Shown here in pieces: positions 10,823 to 22,989 of a stretch of 64,000 bases of DNA. The DNA comes from Cydia pomonella (taxonomy: Eukaryota; Arthropoda; Insecta; Lepidoptera; Tortricidae), in contig NC_084707.1 in NCBI RefSeq assembly GCF_033807575.1, positions 13,316,550 to 13,380,549 of the forward strand. The letters run 5' to 3'. A program made the position numbers and the translations under genes. Positions within the stretch are counted from its first letter, which is position 1. Every line of letters starts with the position of its first letter. The notes under the pieces are model-generated. The model was not told the DNA's origin. It worked only from the letters and a program-made list of their open reading frames with translations, and did not search any database.

Positions 10823-13800
10823 ATGCCTTTCGGAAAGCTACACGAATTCGATCTACACGGTCGAGGGAATTGGGACGCGTACGTACGGCTCGTGGATCAG
10901 TTCATTTTACTGAATGAAATAAAAGACGAGTTGCGCGTGGCCACGTTGGTAACACACGTCGGCTCAGCGACCTACGAATTGATGTGTGATCTGTGTGCAC
11001 CTGATCATCCAGAAAAGAAAGACTTCAAAATCCTAGTGGACCTTGTAAAAAACCATTTGGACCCAAAAAGATCAGAAATAGCCGAGAGGCATATTTTTCG
11101 ACAGCGGCGGCAAGCGGAAGGCGAATCGGTCGGGGTTTTCCTTCAAAATTTAAAACATCTCGCGACACATTGCAACTTCGGTTCAAGCCTGGAGGAAAAT
11201 CTACGCGACCAATTTGTTTCGGGCCTCAGGAGTGAAGATATGAGGTCGCGCTTGTTCGCGGAACCCACATTGGACTACAAAAAGGCGGTGGAGTTGGCGC
11301 TCGCATTGGAAGCGGCCGAGCGGCACGCTGAGACAGCGGCCATCGGCGGCGGCGGGGCGCCGACGGCAGGACTCGGGCAGGGCGCGGCCGGCCTGCACCG
11401 CGTGGGCCAGGCGCCCGCGGCCAAGCGGCGGCCCGCTTGCTGGCGCTGTGGCCAGGAGGGACACGGGCCTAACAAGTGTCGCTACAAGTCGTATACTTGC
11501 AACCTGTGCAAGGACAAAGGACACTTGTCTACAATGTGTAAAAAAGGTGATAGTGCCGGCAGGTCTAAGTATCAGAACTACATTAATGGTGATAGTTCGG
11601 ACGACGATATGAGTGATGGTATGTACAAGATTCTATCAGTAAAAAGTAAGATAAAAGATGGACCTTTTCATTGTGAACTTAGAGTTAACAATCGTAATAT
11701 TTCATTTGAAATTGACACGGGCAGTAGAATATCGGCGGTATCAAAACAATTTTACGATAAACATTTTTCACATTTAAACTTACAAAAAGATGACGATAGA
11801 TTCCATTCATATACGGGAGTACCAATAATCCCATTGGGGTACATCAAAGTGCGAGTTACGAGCGGGAGGGAGTCAGCTGATTTACCGTTGTTTGTTATTG
11901 ATAACGGCGGCCCGCCCTTGTTAGGCCGATCTTGGTTGCGCAAATTAAATCTCGCTTCTATAAAGATAAACAATATATCTGACAACAATGATCCCTTGGT
12001 GCTTCAATTAAAAAATGAGTTTCCAGAGGTCTTTGATGATAGATTAGGTACTTTTAAAACAAAAATACACTTGCATTTGAAAGATAGTGCCCCGATATTC
12101 TGTAAAGCCCGACCGTTGCCTTTAGCGCTGCGTATGCCAGTCGAACGTGAGCTTGAAAGGTTGCAATCCGAAAATGTAATTTATAAAGTGGAAACCTCCG
12201 AATACGGGACGCCCATAGTTCCCGTAATCAAGCGCGACGGTTCGATTCGCATATGCGGCGACTACAAGGTCACTGTAAATAAATGTTTAAAAGAATTTCA
12301 CTATCCCTTGCCCCGCATAGAACAATTGTTTGCGGCTTTAAGCGGAGGGGAAAAGTTCACTAAATTAGATTTAAAGAACGCATATTTACAACTTGTTCTC
12401 GATGATGACTCACAGCCTCTAACCGCTATAACTACACACGTAGGTACCTTTTTGTACCGACGGGCTCCATTCGGAATAAAGTGCTTGCCTGAAATATTTC
12501 AAAAACTTATTGAAGAAACGCTTAGCGGGTTGGAGGGCGTAGTGGCATTTATCGATGACATTTGTGTTACTGGTAGAAATAAAGATCATCATATGAAAAA
12601 TTTGAAAGCGGTTTTAACTCGACTGAGGGAGGCAGGATTGCGTATTAAATTCGAAAAATGTGAGTTCTTTAAAGACGAGGTCTGTTACCTCGGTTATAGG
12701 ATAAATAAAAATGGCCTGCATACGGACAAAGGTAAAATTGCCGCAATTGAAAATTTACCTGTGCCACAAAATGTGTCACAGCTTAGAGCCGCTTTGGGTC
12801 TTATCAACTATTATGCACGATTTATACCCAATACCAGTGCTATTTTACACCCACTGTATGCTCTACTTGCCAAGGGTAACCGGTGGCAGTGGACACATTT
12901 GTGTGATCAGGCTTTCAAACAGGTAAAAGGTGAGTTGCTGAACAGTCCAGCGCTGGCACATTACGAGCCTTCGCTGCCACTGGTTCTCTGCGTGGACAGC
13001 AGTGCCTATGGACTTGGTGCTGTGCTGGCTCAACGGTATCCTGACGGCACCGAGCGCCTCGTGTGCTGCGCGTCGCGCACGCTTAGCGAGACCGAGCGGC
13101 GCTACAGCCAGATAGATAAGGAGGCGCTGGCCATCGTGTACGGAGTGAACAAGCACCATCAATATCTATTCGGCCGTAAGTTTACCCTTCGAAGCGATCA
13201 CAAAGCGCTCACATACATTTTTGGCCCGAAGCATGGCATACCTCAAACGGCCGCGAGCCGCTTACAGAGGTACGCAGTGCGACTGGCAGCATACGACTTC
13301 GATATAGAGTTCGTATCGACGGCTAAAAACGGTAATGCGGACGGTCTTTCCCGCTTACCGCTCCCTGCAGGGTCGAGGAAAAACGATGAGGACGACGCGG
13401 CATATCTACACTTTGTGGAAGAAACTTTCCCTCTTAGCCACAGAGACGTGGCGAGGGAAACAAAAAAAGACATAACACTATGCAAAGTGTACGGGTACAT
13501 CATGAGCGGGTGGCCTTCAGACACGGAAATAGAAAATGAAAAACCTTATTTCCACCGCAAGGACACGCTGCACATCGATCATGATTGCATAGTGTGGGGG
13601 TATCGAGTAGTGATCCCCACCAGTCTGCGGGCACAGGTGATGGAGGAGGTACACGCCGGTCATGTAGGTATGGTGCGCATGAAACAGATTGCACGATGCT
13701 ACGTGTGGTGGCCGGGACTGGACGCCGATCTGGAGCGGCGCGCGCGCTCCTGCGACGCCTGCCGCGCCCAGTTGGACGCGCCGCCGCGCGCCGCCGCGGT

Positions 13801-14785
13801 GCCATATGCCTGGCCCGCCGAACCCTGGGTGAGACTTCATGCCGATTTCTTACATCATAATGGTCGAACATATTTTCTCCTGATTGATGCTCATTCGAAG
13901 TGGCTCGAAGTATTCTCAATGACGAGCGGCACGACAGCCGTGACGATCAAGTTGCGGGAGGTCTTCGCAAGGTATGGGTTACCCATTCAACTGGTCACTG
14001 ATGGCGGCCCACCATTTACGTCCCACTACTTTGAGGCCTTCTTACAAAAAAATGGCGTATTCCACATTGTCACAGCTCCATACCACCCGTCAAGCAACGG
14101 AGCCGCAGCAAACGCAGTCAAAACTGTTAAAAAGGTACTCAAAAAGGCCACAACCGAAGGTGAGAACATGGAGACCGCCCTTTTAAAATTTTTACTGCAG
14201 TATCGCAATAGCCCGCACAGCAGCACGGCGCGCGAGCCCGCCGTGGCGATGCTGGGGCGGCGACTGCGCACGCGCCTGGACCTGCTGCGCGCCGGCAGCG
14301 CCGCGCCCGCCGCCCGCGTGCAGGCGGCACAGAGCGCACAGCTGCGCCACGCCGGCGGAACCACGCGCGAGTTACATCAAGGGGATCAGGTATTGGTTAG
14401 AAATTATTCTAAGAATGGCCCGAAGTGGACAGAGGGCTTAGTAACAGAGCGCACTGGCGCTGTCACATACAATGTGAAGGCTGGCGAAAAAGACGGGAGC
14501 AGACACATAGACCAGCTTATCAAAAGAAAAATGGTACGTTACTCATTACCCAGTGACAATTTATCTCTTCATCCCGAGACTTCCCTGCTTTCACCGAGCC
14601 AGCAAAATGAAATTCACTCCAGACCAGAGTCCCCAGAATTTAAAGATGCAGAAGCATCATTGGAAAGGGATGAGTCGAATAGGGCCCTACTGCCCCCACC
14701 GGGCACGCCAGCCCGCGAGCCGATCGCGAGCACGGAGCAGGCGAGGGCGCTGCGCCCGCGCGCTAAAATCAATTATAAAATTTAG
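10823..14785 (+). CDS. Ty3/gypsy (Mag-like) gag-pol polyprotein, open but integrase-defective
   Basis: The frame is 1320 aa from the ATG at 10823; a longer frame would need a GTG start six bases upstream. Approximate domain positions: gag 1-180; two CCHC fingers near 205 and 228 (CWRCGQEGHGPNKC and CNLCKDKGHLSTMC); aspartic protease with DTGS near 298; reverse transcriptase with KLDLKNAY near 513 and the FIDD box near 575; RNase H with CVDSSAYG near 722; integrase HHCC finger near 943-977; integrase core with D in HADF near 1006 and D in VTDGG at 1060. Exactly 35 residues after that second aspartate, where DDE integrases have glutamate, codon 14108-14110 is GCA (alanine 1096) inside SNGAAANAVK. 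The frame is otherwise uninterrupted. There is no envelope and no recognisable chromodomain. Confidence 0.94.
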   Translation: MPFGKLHEFDLHGRGNWDAYVRLVDQFILLNEIKDELRVATLVTHVGSATYELMCDLCAPDHPEKKDFKILVDLVKNHLDPKRSEIAERHIFRQRRQAEGESVGVFLQNLKHLATHCNFGSSLEENLRDQFVSGLRSEDMRSRLFAEPTLDYKKAVELALALEAAERHAETAAIGGGGAPTAGLGQGAAGLHRVGQAPAAKRRPACWRCGQEGHGPNKCRYKSYTCNLCKDKGHLSTMCKKGDSAGRSKYQNYINGDSSDDDMSDGMYKILSVKSKIKDGPFHCELRVNNRNISFEIDTGSRISAVSKQFYDKHFSHLNLQKDDDRFHSYTGVPIIPLGYIKVRVTSGRESADLPLFVIDNGGPPLLGRSWLRKLNLASIKINNISDNNDPLVLQLKNEFPEVFDDRLGTFKTKIHLHLKDSAPIFCKARPLPLALRMPVERELERLQSENVIYKVETSEYGTPIVPVIKRDGSIRICGDYKVTVNKCLKEFHYPLPRIEQLFAALSGGEKFTKLDLKNAYLQLVLDDDSQPLTAITTHVGTFLYRRAPFGIKCLPEIFQKLIEETLSGLEGVVAFIDDICVTGRNKDHHMKNLKAVLTRLREAGLRIKFEKCEFFKDEVCYLGYRINKNGLHTDKGKIAAIENLPVPQNVSQLRAALGLINYYARFIPNTSAILHPLYALLAKGNRWQWTHLCDQAFKQVKGELLNSPALAHYEPSLPLVLCVDSSAYGLGAVLAQRYPDGTERLVCCASRTLSETERRYSQIDKEALAIVYGVNKHHQYLFGRKFTLRSDHKALTYIFGPKHGIPQTAASRLQRYAVRLAAYDFDIEFVSTAKNGNADGLSRLPLPAGSRKNDEDDAAYLHFVEETFPLSHRDVARETKKDITLCKVYGYIMSGWPSDTEIENEKPYFHRKDTLHIDHDCIVWGYRVVIPTSLRAQVMEEVHAGHVGMVRMKQIARCYVWWPGLDADLERRARSCDACRAQLDAPPRAAAVPYAWPAEPWVRLHADFLHHNGRTYFLLIDAHSKWLEVFSMTSGTTAVTIKLREVFARYGLPIQLVTDGGPPFTSHYFEAFLQKNGVFHIVTAPYHPSSNGAAANAVKTVKKVLKKATTEGENMETALLKFLLQYRNSPHSSTAREPAVAMLGRRLRTRLDLLRAGSAAPAARVQAAQSAQLRHAGGTTRELHQGDQVLVRNYSKNGPKWTEGLVTERTGAVTYNVKAGEKDGSRHIDQLIKRKMVRYSLPSDNLSLHPETSLLSPSQQNEIHSRPESPEFKDAEASLERDESNRALLPPPGTPAREPIASTEQARALRPRAKINYKI

Positions 14786-15437
14786 GTAGGCACCAGTAGG
14801 CAAGGTAAACGCACAGTAACACCATTATATAAGTAATTAAAAAAAAAACAGCCTTTTATCTCTGTCCGTATGTAAACCCAACATTAATAGTAACACAAAA
14901 TAAATTAATAAGAATACGTACCTATGTATAAATACATGTAATTACTAATACCTACTCGTAATATACAGACATAGTTTATGTAAATATGATCAGTATTTAT
15001 ACTTCATAAACCAGTAAATATATACCTACACATATGGCTACAAAATACGACTAAGGGTTTACCACAATGTCCTTCCCAAATTCTATCGACTTATAAAGTT
15101 CTGTTTATTGTAGATATAACTTAGTACTTAAGTACCTAATTGTAAAAATCGTAAGCATTAATTTATTCTACCTCACAGCTGTCTGGAGGAACAGACATAT
15201 ATATTACTTTTTATACTTATTGATAAGGGTTTAGTAAATCATGTATTACTTAACGTTTAAGGTACCGACTGATGTGTAACTGGATATAACTATTATCTAA
15301 CTGGATAGTAACAAGCACTTGATGATGTCATAAATCAATAATTTTAAAATGTACCTTATGGCGTATATTCATAGGGCCCCATTTAGTTTAGCAAATTGTT
15401 ACCTGCTCTGCTTCGTATATTTTTCTGAGAGGAGAAA
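14786..15437 (+). other. Ty3/gypsy 3' untranslated region and polypurine tract
   Basis: About 650 bp of AT-rich non-coding sequence between the gag-pol stop and the 3' LTR. No frame resembling an envelope protein is present. The last eleven bases, GAGAGGAGAAA at 15427-15437, form the plus-strand primer tract directly abutting the LTR. Confidence 0.8.
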
Positions 15438-15544
15438 TGTGATGTATGTAGGTAGGTATAAAAATAAGTATAGGTACCCACCGTCACTATCTATAATAAA
15501 ACAGTCTTGCATGAACGCCATTGTGTTTCATTTAATACATTCTA
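15438..15544 (+). repeat. Ty3/gypsy 3' LTR
   Basis: A 107-bp copy of the 5' LTR with a single substitution. It is followed by the target duplication TTCTA (15545-15549) and then by satellite in register. Confidence 0.93.
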
Positions 15545-17261
15545 TTCTAGAGTGATACTCGGCGGCATATTAATAGTGCACGGGCATCAAAAGAGACTTT
15601 GGCTTTCTATGAACATTTGCATTCATTAAAGTTTTTCTGCATCTTAGACGGCAAGCGAGTAAACTACACCCACTCTATCGTACAGAACATTGTACTATGT
15701 ATCAAATAACACTATATCTAGAGTGATACTCAGCAGCATATTAATGGTGCACGGGCATCAAAAAAGAAACTTTAGCTTTCAATTAACATTTGCATTCATT
15801 GAAGGTTTTCGGCATCTTAGACGGCAGGCGAGTAAACTACACCCACTGCATCGTACAGAGCGTTATATCGTCAATCAAATAACAGTACTTCTAGAGTGAT
15901 ACTCGGCGGCATATTAATGGTGCACGGGCATCAAAAGAGACTTTGGCTTTTAATGAACATTTGCATTCATTGAAGTTTTTCTGCATCTTAGACGGCAAGC
16001 GAGTAAACTACACCCACTCTATCGTACAGAACATTATACTATGTATCAAATAACACTATATCTAGAGTGAAACTCGGCAGCATATTAATGGTGCACGGGC
16101 ATCAAAAAAGAAACTTTAGCTTTCAATGAACATTTCCATTCGTTGAAGTTTTTCGGCATCTTAGACGGCAGGCGAGTAAACTACACCCACTGAATCGTTC
16201 AGAGCGTTATATTTTCTATCAAATAATTATATTTCTAGAGTGATACTCGGCGGCATATTAATGGTGCACGGGCATCAAAAGAGACTTTGGCTTTCTATGA
16301 ACATTTGCATTCATTGAAGAAAATTTGCATCTTAGACGGCAGGCGAGTAAACCGCACCCACTGCATCGTGCAGAGCATTAAATTATCGATCAAATAACTA
16401 TATTTCTAGAGTGATACTCGGCGGCATAATAATGGTGCACGGGCATCAAAGAGACTTTGGCTTTCTATGAACATTTGCATTCATTGAAGGTTTTCGGCAT
16501 CTTAGACGGCAGGCGAGTAAACTACACCCACTGCATCGTACAGAGCGTTATATCGTCATTCAAATAACAGTACTTCTAGAGTGATACTCGGCGGCATATT
16601 AATGGTGCACGGGCATAAAAAGAGACTTTGGCTTTCTATGAACATTTGCATTCATTGAAGAAAATTTGCATCTTAGACGGCAGGCGAGTAAACCGCACCC
16701 ACTGCATCGTACAGAGCATTAAATTAATCGATCAAATAATTTTATTTCTAGAGTGATACTCGGCGGCATATTCATGATGCACGGGCATCAAAAAGACTTT
16801 GGCTTTCTATGAACATTTGCATTCATTGAAGTTTTTCTGCATCTTAGACGGCAAGCGAGTAAACTACACCCACTCTATCGTACAGAACATTATACTGTGT
16901 ATCAAATAACACTATATCTAGAGTGATACTCGGCGGCATATTCATAATGCACGGGCATCAAAGAGACTTTGGCTTTCTATGAACATTTGCATTCATTGAT
17001 GAATTTTTGCATCTTAGACGGCAGGCGAGTAAACTACACCCACTGCATCGTACAGAGCAATATATCATCAATCAAATAACAGTACCTCTAGAGTGATACT
17101 CGGCGGCATATTAATGGTGCACGGGCATCAAAAGAGACTTTGGCTTTCTATGAACATTTGCATTTATTGAAGTTTTTCGGCATCTTAGACGGCAGGCGAG
17201 TAAATCGCACCCACTGCATCGTACAGAGCGTTATATCATCAATCAAATAACAGTACCTCTA

Positions 17262-20200
17262 GAGTGATACTCGGCGGTATATTAATGGTGCACGGGCATC
17301 AATAGAGACTTTAGCTTTCTATGAACATTTGCATTCATTGAAGTTTTTCGGCATCTTAGACGGCAAGCGAGTAAACTACACCCACTCTATCGTACTGAAC
17401 ATTATACTATGTATCAAATAACACTATATCTAGAGTGATACTCGGCGGCATATTCATGATGCATGGGCATCAAAGAGACTTTGGCTTTCTATAAACATTT
17501 GCATTCATTGAAGGATTTTTGCATGTTAGACGGCAGGCGAGTAAACCGCACCCACTTTATCGTACAGAACATTATACTATGTATCAAATAACACTATATT
17601 TAGAGTGATACTCGGCAGCATATTAATGGTGAACGGGCATCAAAAAAGGAATTTTAGCTTTCAATTAACATTTGCATTCATTGAAGTTTTTCTGCATCTT
17701 AGACGGCAAGCGAGTAAACTACACCCACTCTATCGTACAGAACATTATACTATGTATCAAATAACACTATATCTAGAGTGATACTCGGCAGCATATTAAT
17801 GGTGCACGGGCATCAAAAAAGAAACTTTAGCTTTCTATGAACATTTCCATTCGTTGAAGTTTTTCGGCATCTTAGACGGCAGGCGAGTAAACTACACCCA
17901 CTGAATCGTTCAGAGCATTATATTTTCTATCAAATAATTATATTTCTAGAGTGATACTCGGCGGCATATTAATGGTGCACGGGCATCAAAAGAGACTTTG
18001 GCTTTCTATGAACATTTGCATTCATTGAAGAAAATTTGCATCTTAGACGGCAGGCGAGTAAACCGCACCCACTGCATCGTGCAGAGCATTAAATTATCGA
18101 TCAAATAACTATATTTCTAGAGTGATACTCGGCGGCATAATAATGGTGCACGGGCATCAAAGAGACTTTGGCTTTCTATGAACATTTGCATTCATTGAAG
18201 TTTTTCTGCATCTTAGACGGCAAGCGAGTAAACTACACCCACTCTATCGTACTGAACATTATACTATGTATCAAATAACACTATATCTAGAGTGATACTC
18301 GGCGGCATATTCATGATGCATGGGCATCAAAGAGACTTTGGCTTTCTATAAACATTTGCATTCATTGAAGAATTTTTGCATGTTAGACGGCAGGCGAGTA
18401 AACCGCACCCACTCTATCGTACAGAACATTATACTATGTATCAAATAACACTATATTTAGAGTGATACTCGGCGGCATATTCATGATGCACGGGCATCAA
18501 AGAGACTTTGGCTTTCTATGAACATTTGCATTCATTGATGAATTTTTGCATCTTAGACGGCAGGCGAGTAAACTACACCCACTGCATCGTACAGAGCAAT
18601 ATATCATCAATCAAATAACAGTACTTCTAGAGTGATACTCGGCGGCATATTAATGGTGCACGGGCATCAAAAGAGACTTTGGCTTTCTATGAACATTTGC
18701 ATTTATTGAAGTTTTTCGGCATCTTAGACGGCAGGCGAGTAAATCGCACCCACTGCGTCGTACAGAGCGTTATATCATCAATCAAATAACAGTACCTCTA
18801 GAGTGATACTCGGCGGTATATTAATGGTGCACGGGCATCAATGGAGACTTTGGCTTTCTATGAACATTTGCATTCATTGAAGTTTTTCGGCATCTTAGAC
18901 GGCAAGCGAGTAAACTACACCCACTCTATCGTACTGAACATTATACTATGTATCAAATAACACTATATCTAGAGTGATACTCGGCGGCATATTCATGATG
19001 CATGGGCATCAAAGAGACTTTGGCTTTCTATAAACATTTGCATTCATTGAAGAATTTTTGCATGTTAGACGGCAGGCGAGTAAACCGCACCCACTCTATC
19101 GTACAGAACATTATACTATGTATCAAATAACACTATATTTAGAGTGATACTCGGCAGCATATTGATGGTGCACGGGCATCAAAAAAGGAATTTTAGCTTT
19201 CAATTAACATTTGCATTCATTGAAGTTTTTCTGCATCTTAGACGGCAAGCGAGTAAACTACACCCACTCTATCGTACAGAACATTATACTATGTATCAAA
19301 TAACACTATATCTAGAGTGATACTCGGCGGCATATTAATGGTGCACGGGCATCAAAAAAGAAACTTTAGCTTTCAATTAACATTTGCATTCATTGAAGTT
19401 TTTCGGCATCTTAGACGGCAGGCGAGTAAACTACACCCACTGAATCGTACAGAGCATTATATTTTCTATCAAATAACAATATTTCTAGAGTGATACTCGG
19501 CGGCATATTAATGGTGCACGGGCATCAAACGAGACTTTGGCTTTCTATGAACATTTGCATTCATTAAAGTTTTTCTGCATCTTAGACGGCAAGCGAGTAA
19601 ACTACACCCACTCTATCGTACAGAACATTATACTGTGTATCAAATAACACTATATCTAGAGTGATACTCGGCGGCATATTCATGATGCACGGGCATCAAA
19701 GAGACTTTGGCTTTCTATGAACATTTGCATTCATTGATGAATTTTTGCATCTTAGACGGCAGGCGAGTAAACTACACCCACTGCATCGTACAGAGCAATA
19801 TATCATCAATCAAATAACAGTACTTCTAGAGTGATACTCGGCGGCATATTAATGGTGCACGGGCATCAAAAGAGACTTTGGCTTTCTATGAACATTTGCA
19901 TTTATTGAAGTTTTTCGGCATCTTAGACGGCAGGCGAGTAAATCGCACCCACTGCGTCGTACAGAGCGTTATATCATCAATCAAATAACAGTACCTCTAG
20001 AGTGATACTCGGCGGTATATTAATGGTGCACGGGCATCAATAGAGACTTTGGCTTTCTATGAACATTTGCATTCATTGAAGTTTTTCGGCATCTTAGACG
20101 GCAAGCGAGTAAACTACACCCACTCTATCGTACTGAACATTATACTATGTATCAAATAACACTATATCTAGAGTGATACTCGGCGGAATATTCATGATGC

Positions 20201-21199
20201 ATGGGCATCAAAGAGACTTTGGCTTTCTATGAACATTTGCATTCATTGAAGAATTTTTGCATGTTAGACGGCAGGCGAGTAAACCGCACCCACTCTATCG
20301 TACAGAACATTATACTATGTATCAAATAACACTATATTTAGAGTGATACTCGGCAGCATATTAATGGTGCACGGGCATCAAAAAAGGAATTTTAGCTTTC
20401 AATTAACATTTGCATTCATTGATTTTTTTCTGCATCTTAGACGGCAAGCGAGTAAACTACACCCACTCTATCGTACAGAACATTATACTATGTATCAAAT
20501 AACACTATATCTAGAGTGATACTCGGCGGCATATTAATGGTGCACGGGCATCAAAAAAGAAACTTTAGCTTTCAATTAACATTTGCATTCATTGAAGTTT
20601 TTCGGCATCTTAGACGGCAGGCGAGTAAACTACACCCACTGAATCGCACAGAGCATTATATTTTCTATCAAATAACAATATTTCTAGAGTGATACTCGGC
20701 GGCATATTAATGGTGCACGGGCATCAAACGAGACTTTGGCTTTCTATGAACATTTGCATTCATTGAAGTTTTTCTGCATCTTAGACGGCAAGCGAGTAAA
20801 CTACACCCACTCTATCGTACAGAACGTTATACTATGTATCAAATAACACTATATCTAGAGTGATACTCGGCAGCATATTAATGGTGCACGGGCATCAAAA
20901 AAGAAACTTTAGCTTTCAATTAACATTTGCATTCATTGAAGGTTTTCGGTATCTTAGACGGCAGGCGAGTAAACTACACCCACTGCATCGTACAGAGCGT
21001 TATATCGTCAATCAAATAACAGTACTTCTAAAGTGATACTCGGCGGCATATTAATGGTGCACGGGCATAAAAAAGAAACTTAGGCTTTCTACGAACATTT
21101 GCATTCATTGAAGAAAATTTGAATCTTAGACGGCAGGCGAGTAAACCGCACCCACTGCATCGTGCAGAGCATTAAATTATCGATCAAATAACTATATTT
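17262..21199 (+). repeat. Higher-order repeat region of the satellite
   Basis: Copies starting near 17262, 18801 and 20000 share the same order of variant monomers. GGCGGTATATTAATGG comes first, then a monomer with CATGATGCATGGGCATC and TTGCATGTTAGACGG, then one with an ACACTATATTTAGAGTG junction and AAAAAAGGAATTTTAGC. The first unit is about nine monomers and the next about seven, so the unit length itself has been altered by unequal exchange. Confidence 0.8.
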
Positions 21200-22989
21200 C
21201 TAGAGTGATACTCGGCGGCATATTAATGGTGCACGGGCATCAAAAAAGAAACTTTAGCTTTCAATTAACATTTGCATTCATTAAAGTTTTTCGGCATCTT
21301 AGACGGCAGGCGAGTAAACTACACCCACTGAATCGCACAGAGCATTATATTTTCTATCAAATAACAATATTTCTAGAGTGATACTCGGCGGCATATTAAT
21401 GGTGCACGGGCATCAAACGAGACTTTGGCTTTCTATGAACATTTGCATTCATTGAAGTTTTTCTGCATCTTAGACGGCAAGCGAGTAAACTACACCCACT
21501 CTATCGTACAGAACGTTATACTATGTATCAAATAACACTATATCTAGAGTGATACTCGGCAGCATATTAATGGTGCACGGGCATCAAAAAAGAAACTTTA
21601 GCTTTCAATTAACATTTGCATTCATTGAAGGTTTTCGGCATCTTAGACGGCAGGCGAGTAAACTACACCCACTGCATCGTACAGAGCGTTATATCGTCAA
21701 TCAAATAACAGTACTTCTAGAGTGATACTCGGCGGCATATTAATGGTGCACGGGCATAAAAAAGAAACTTAGGCTTTCTACGAACATTTGCATTCATTGA
21801 AGAAAATTTGCATCTTAGACGGCAGGCGAGTAAACCGCACCCACTGCATCGTGCAGAGCATTAAATTATCGATCAAATAACTATATTTCTAGAGTGATAC
21901 TCGGCGGCATATTAATGGTGCACGGGCATCAAACGAGACTTTGCCTTTCTATGAACATTTGCATTAATTGAAGTTTTTCTGCATCTTAGACGGCAAGCGA
22001 GTAAACTACACCCACTCTATCGTACAGAACATAATACTATGTATCAAATAACACTATATCTAGAGTGATACTCGGCGGCATATTAGTGGTGCACGGGCAT
22101 CAAAAAGACTTTGGCTTTCTATGAACATTTGCATTCATTGAAGAATTTTTGCATCTTAGACGGCAGGCGAGTAAACCACACCCACTGTATCGTACAGAAC
22201 GTTATAATACCTATCAAGTAATACTATATCTAGGGTGATACTCGGCGACATATTAATAGTGCAAGTGCACAAATAAGTAACTTAGGCTTTCTATGAACTT
22301 TTGCATTTATTGAAGTTTTTCGGCATCATAGACGGCAGGCGAGTAATCTACACCCACTGCATCTTACAGAGCATTAAATTATCGATCAAATAACAATATT
22401 TCTAGAGTGATACTCGGCAGTATATTAATGGTGCACGGGCATCAAAAGAGACTTTGGCTTTCTATGAACATTTGCATTCATTGAAGAAAATTTGCATCTT
22501 AGACGGCAGGCGAGTAAACCGCACCCACTGCATCGTACAGAGCATTAAATTAATCGATCAAATAATTTTATTTCTAGAGTGATACTCGGCGGCATATTCA
22601 TGATGCACGGGCATCTAAAAGACTTTGGCTTTCTATGAACATTTGCATTCATTGAAGTTTTTCTGCATCTTAGACGGCAAGCGAGTAAACTACACCCACT
22701 CTATCGTACAGAACATTATACTGTGTATCAAATAATACTATATCTAGAGTGATACTCGGCGGCATATTCATGATGCACGGGCATCAAAGAGACTTTGGCT
22801 TTCTATGAACATTTGCATTCATTGATGAATTTTTGCATCTTAGACGGCAGGCGAGTAAACTACACCCACTGCATCGTACAGAGCAATATATCATCAATCA
22901 AATAACAGTACCTCTAGAGTGATACTCGGCGGCATATTAATGGTGCACGGGCATCAAAAGAGACTTTGGCTTTCTATGAACATTTGCAT

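Larger units (their letters stand above)
10675..15544 (+). mobile_element. Full-length Mag-like Ty3/gypsy LTR retrotransposon in the satellite
   Basis: A 4870-bp element with short 107-bp LTRs (10675-10781 and 15438-15544) that differ by one base. A 5-bp target duplication, TTCTA, lies at 10670-10674 and 15545-15549. It carries one fused gag-pol frame, a primer-binding site just after the 5' LTR and a purine tract (GAGAGGAGAAA, 15427-15437) just before the 3' LTR. Very short LTRs, two CCHC fingers and a single frame fit the Mag lineage known from silkworm. There is no envelope-like frame. The insertion is recent, judging by the near-identical LTRs, but the integrase lacks its catalytic glutamate (see the coding entry). 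Confidence 0.95.

Noticed and set aside
13500..13919. Long minus-strand frames opposite the Ty3/gypsy integrase, also at 11201-11524 and 14026-14364
   Set aside because: They lie antisense to a clear coding region and arise from its high GC content. No resemblance to known domains.
14786..15437. Possible envelope gene of the Ty3/gypsy element
   Set aside because: The space is only about 650 bp, AT-rich and closed in all frames beyond about 70 codons.
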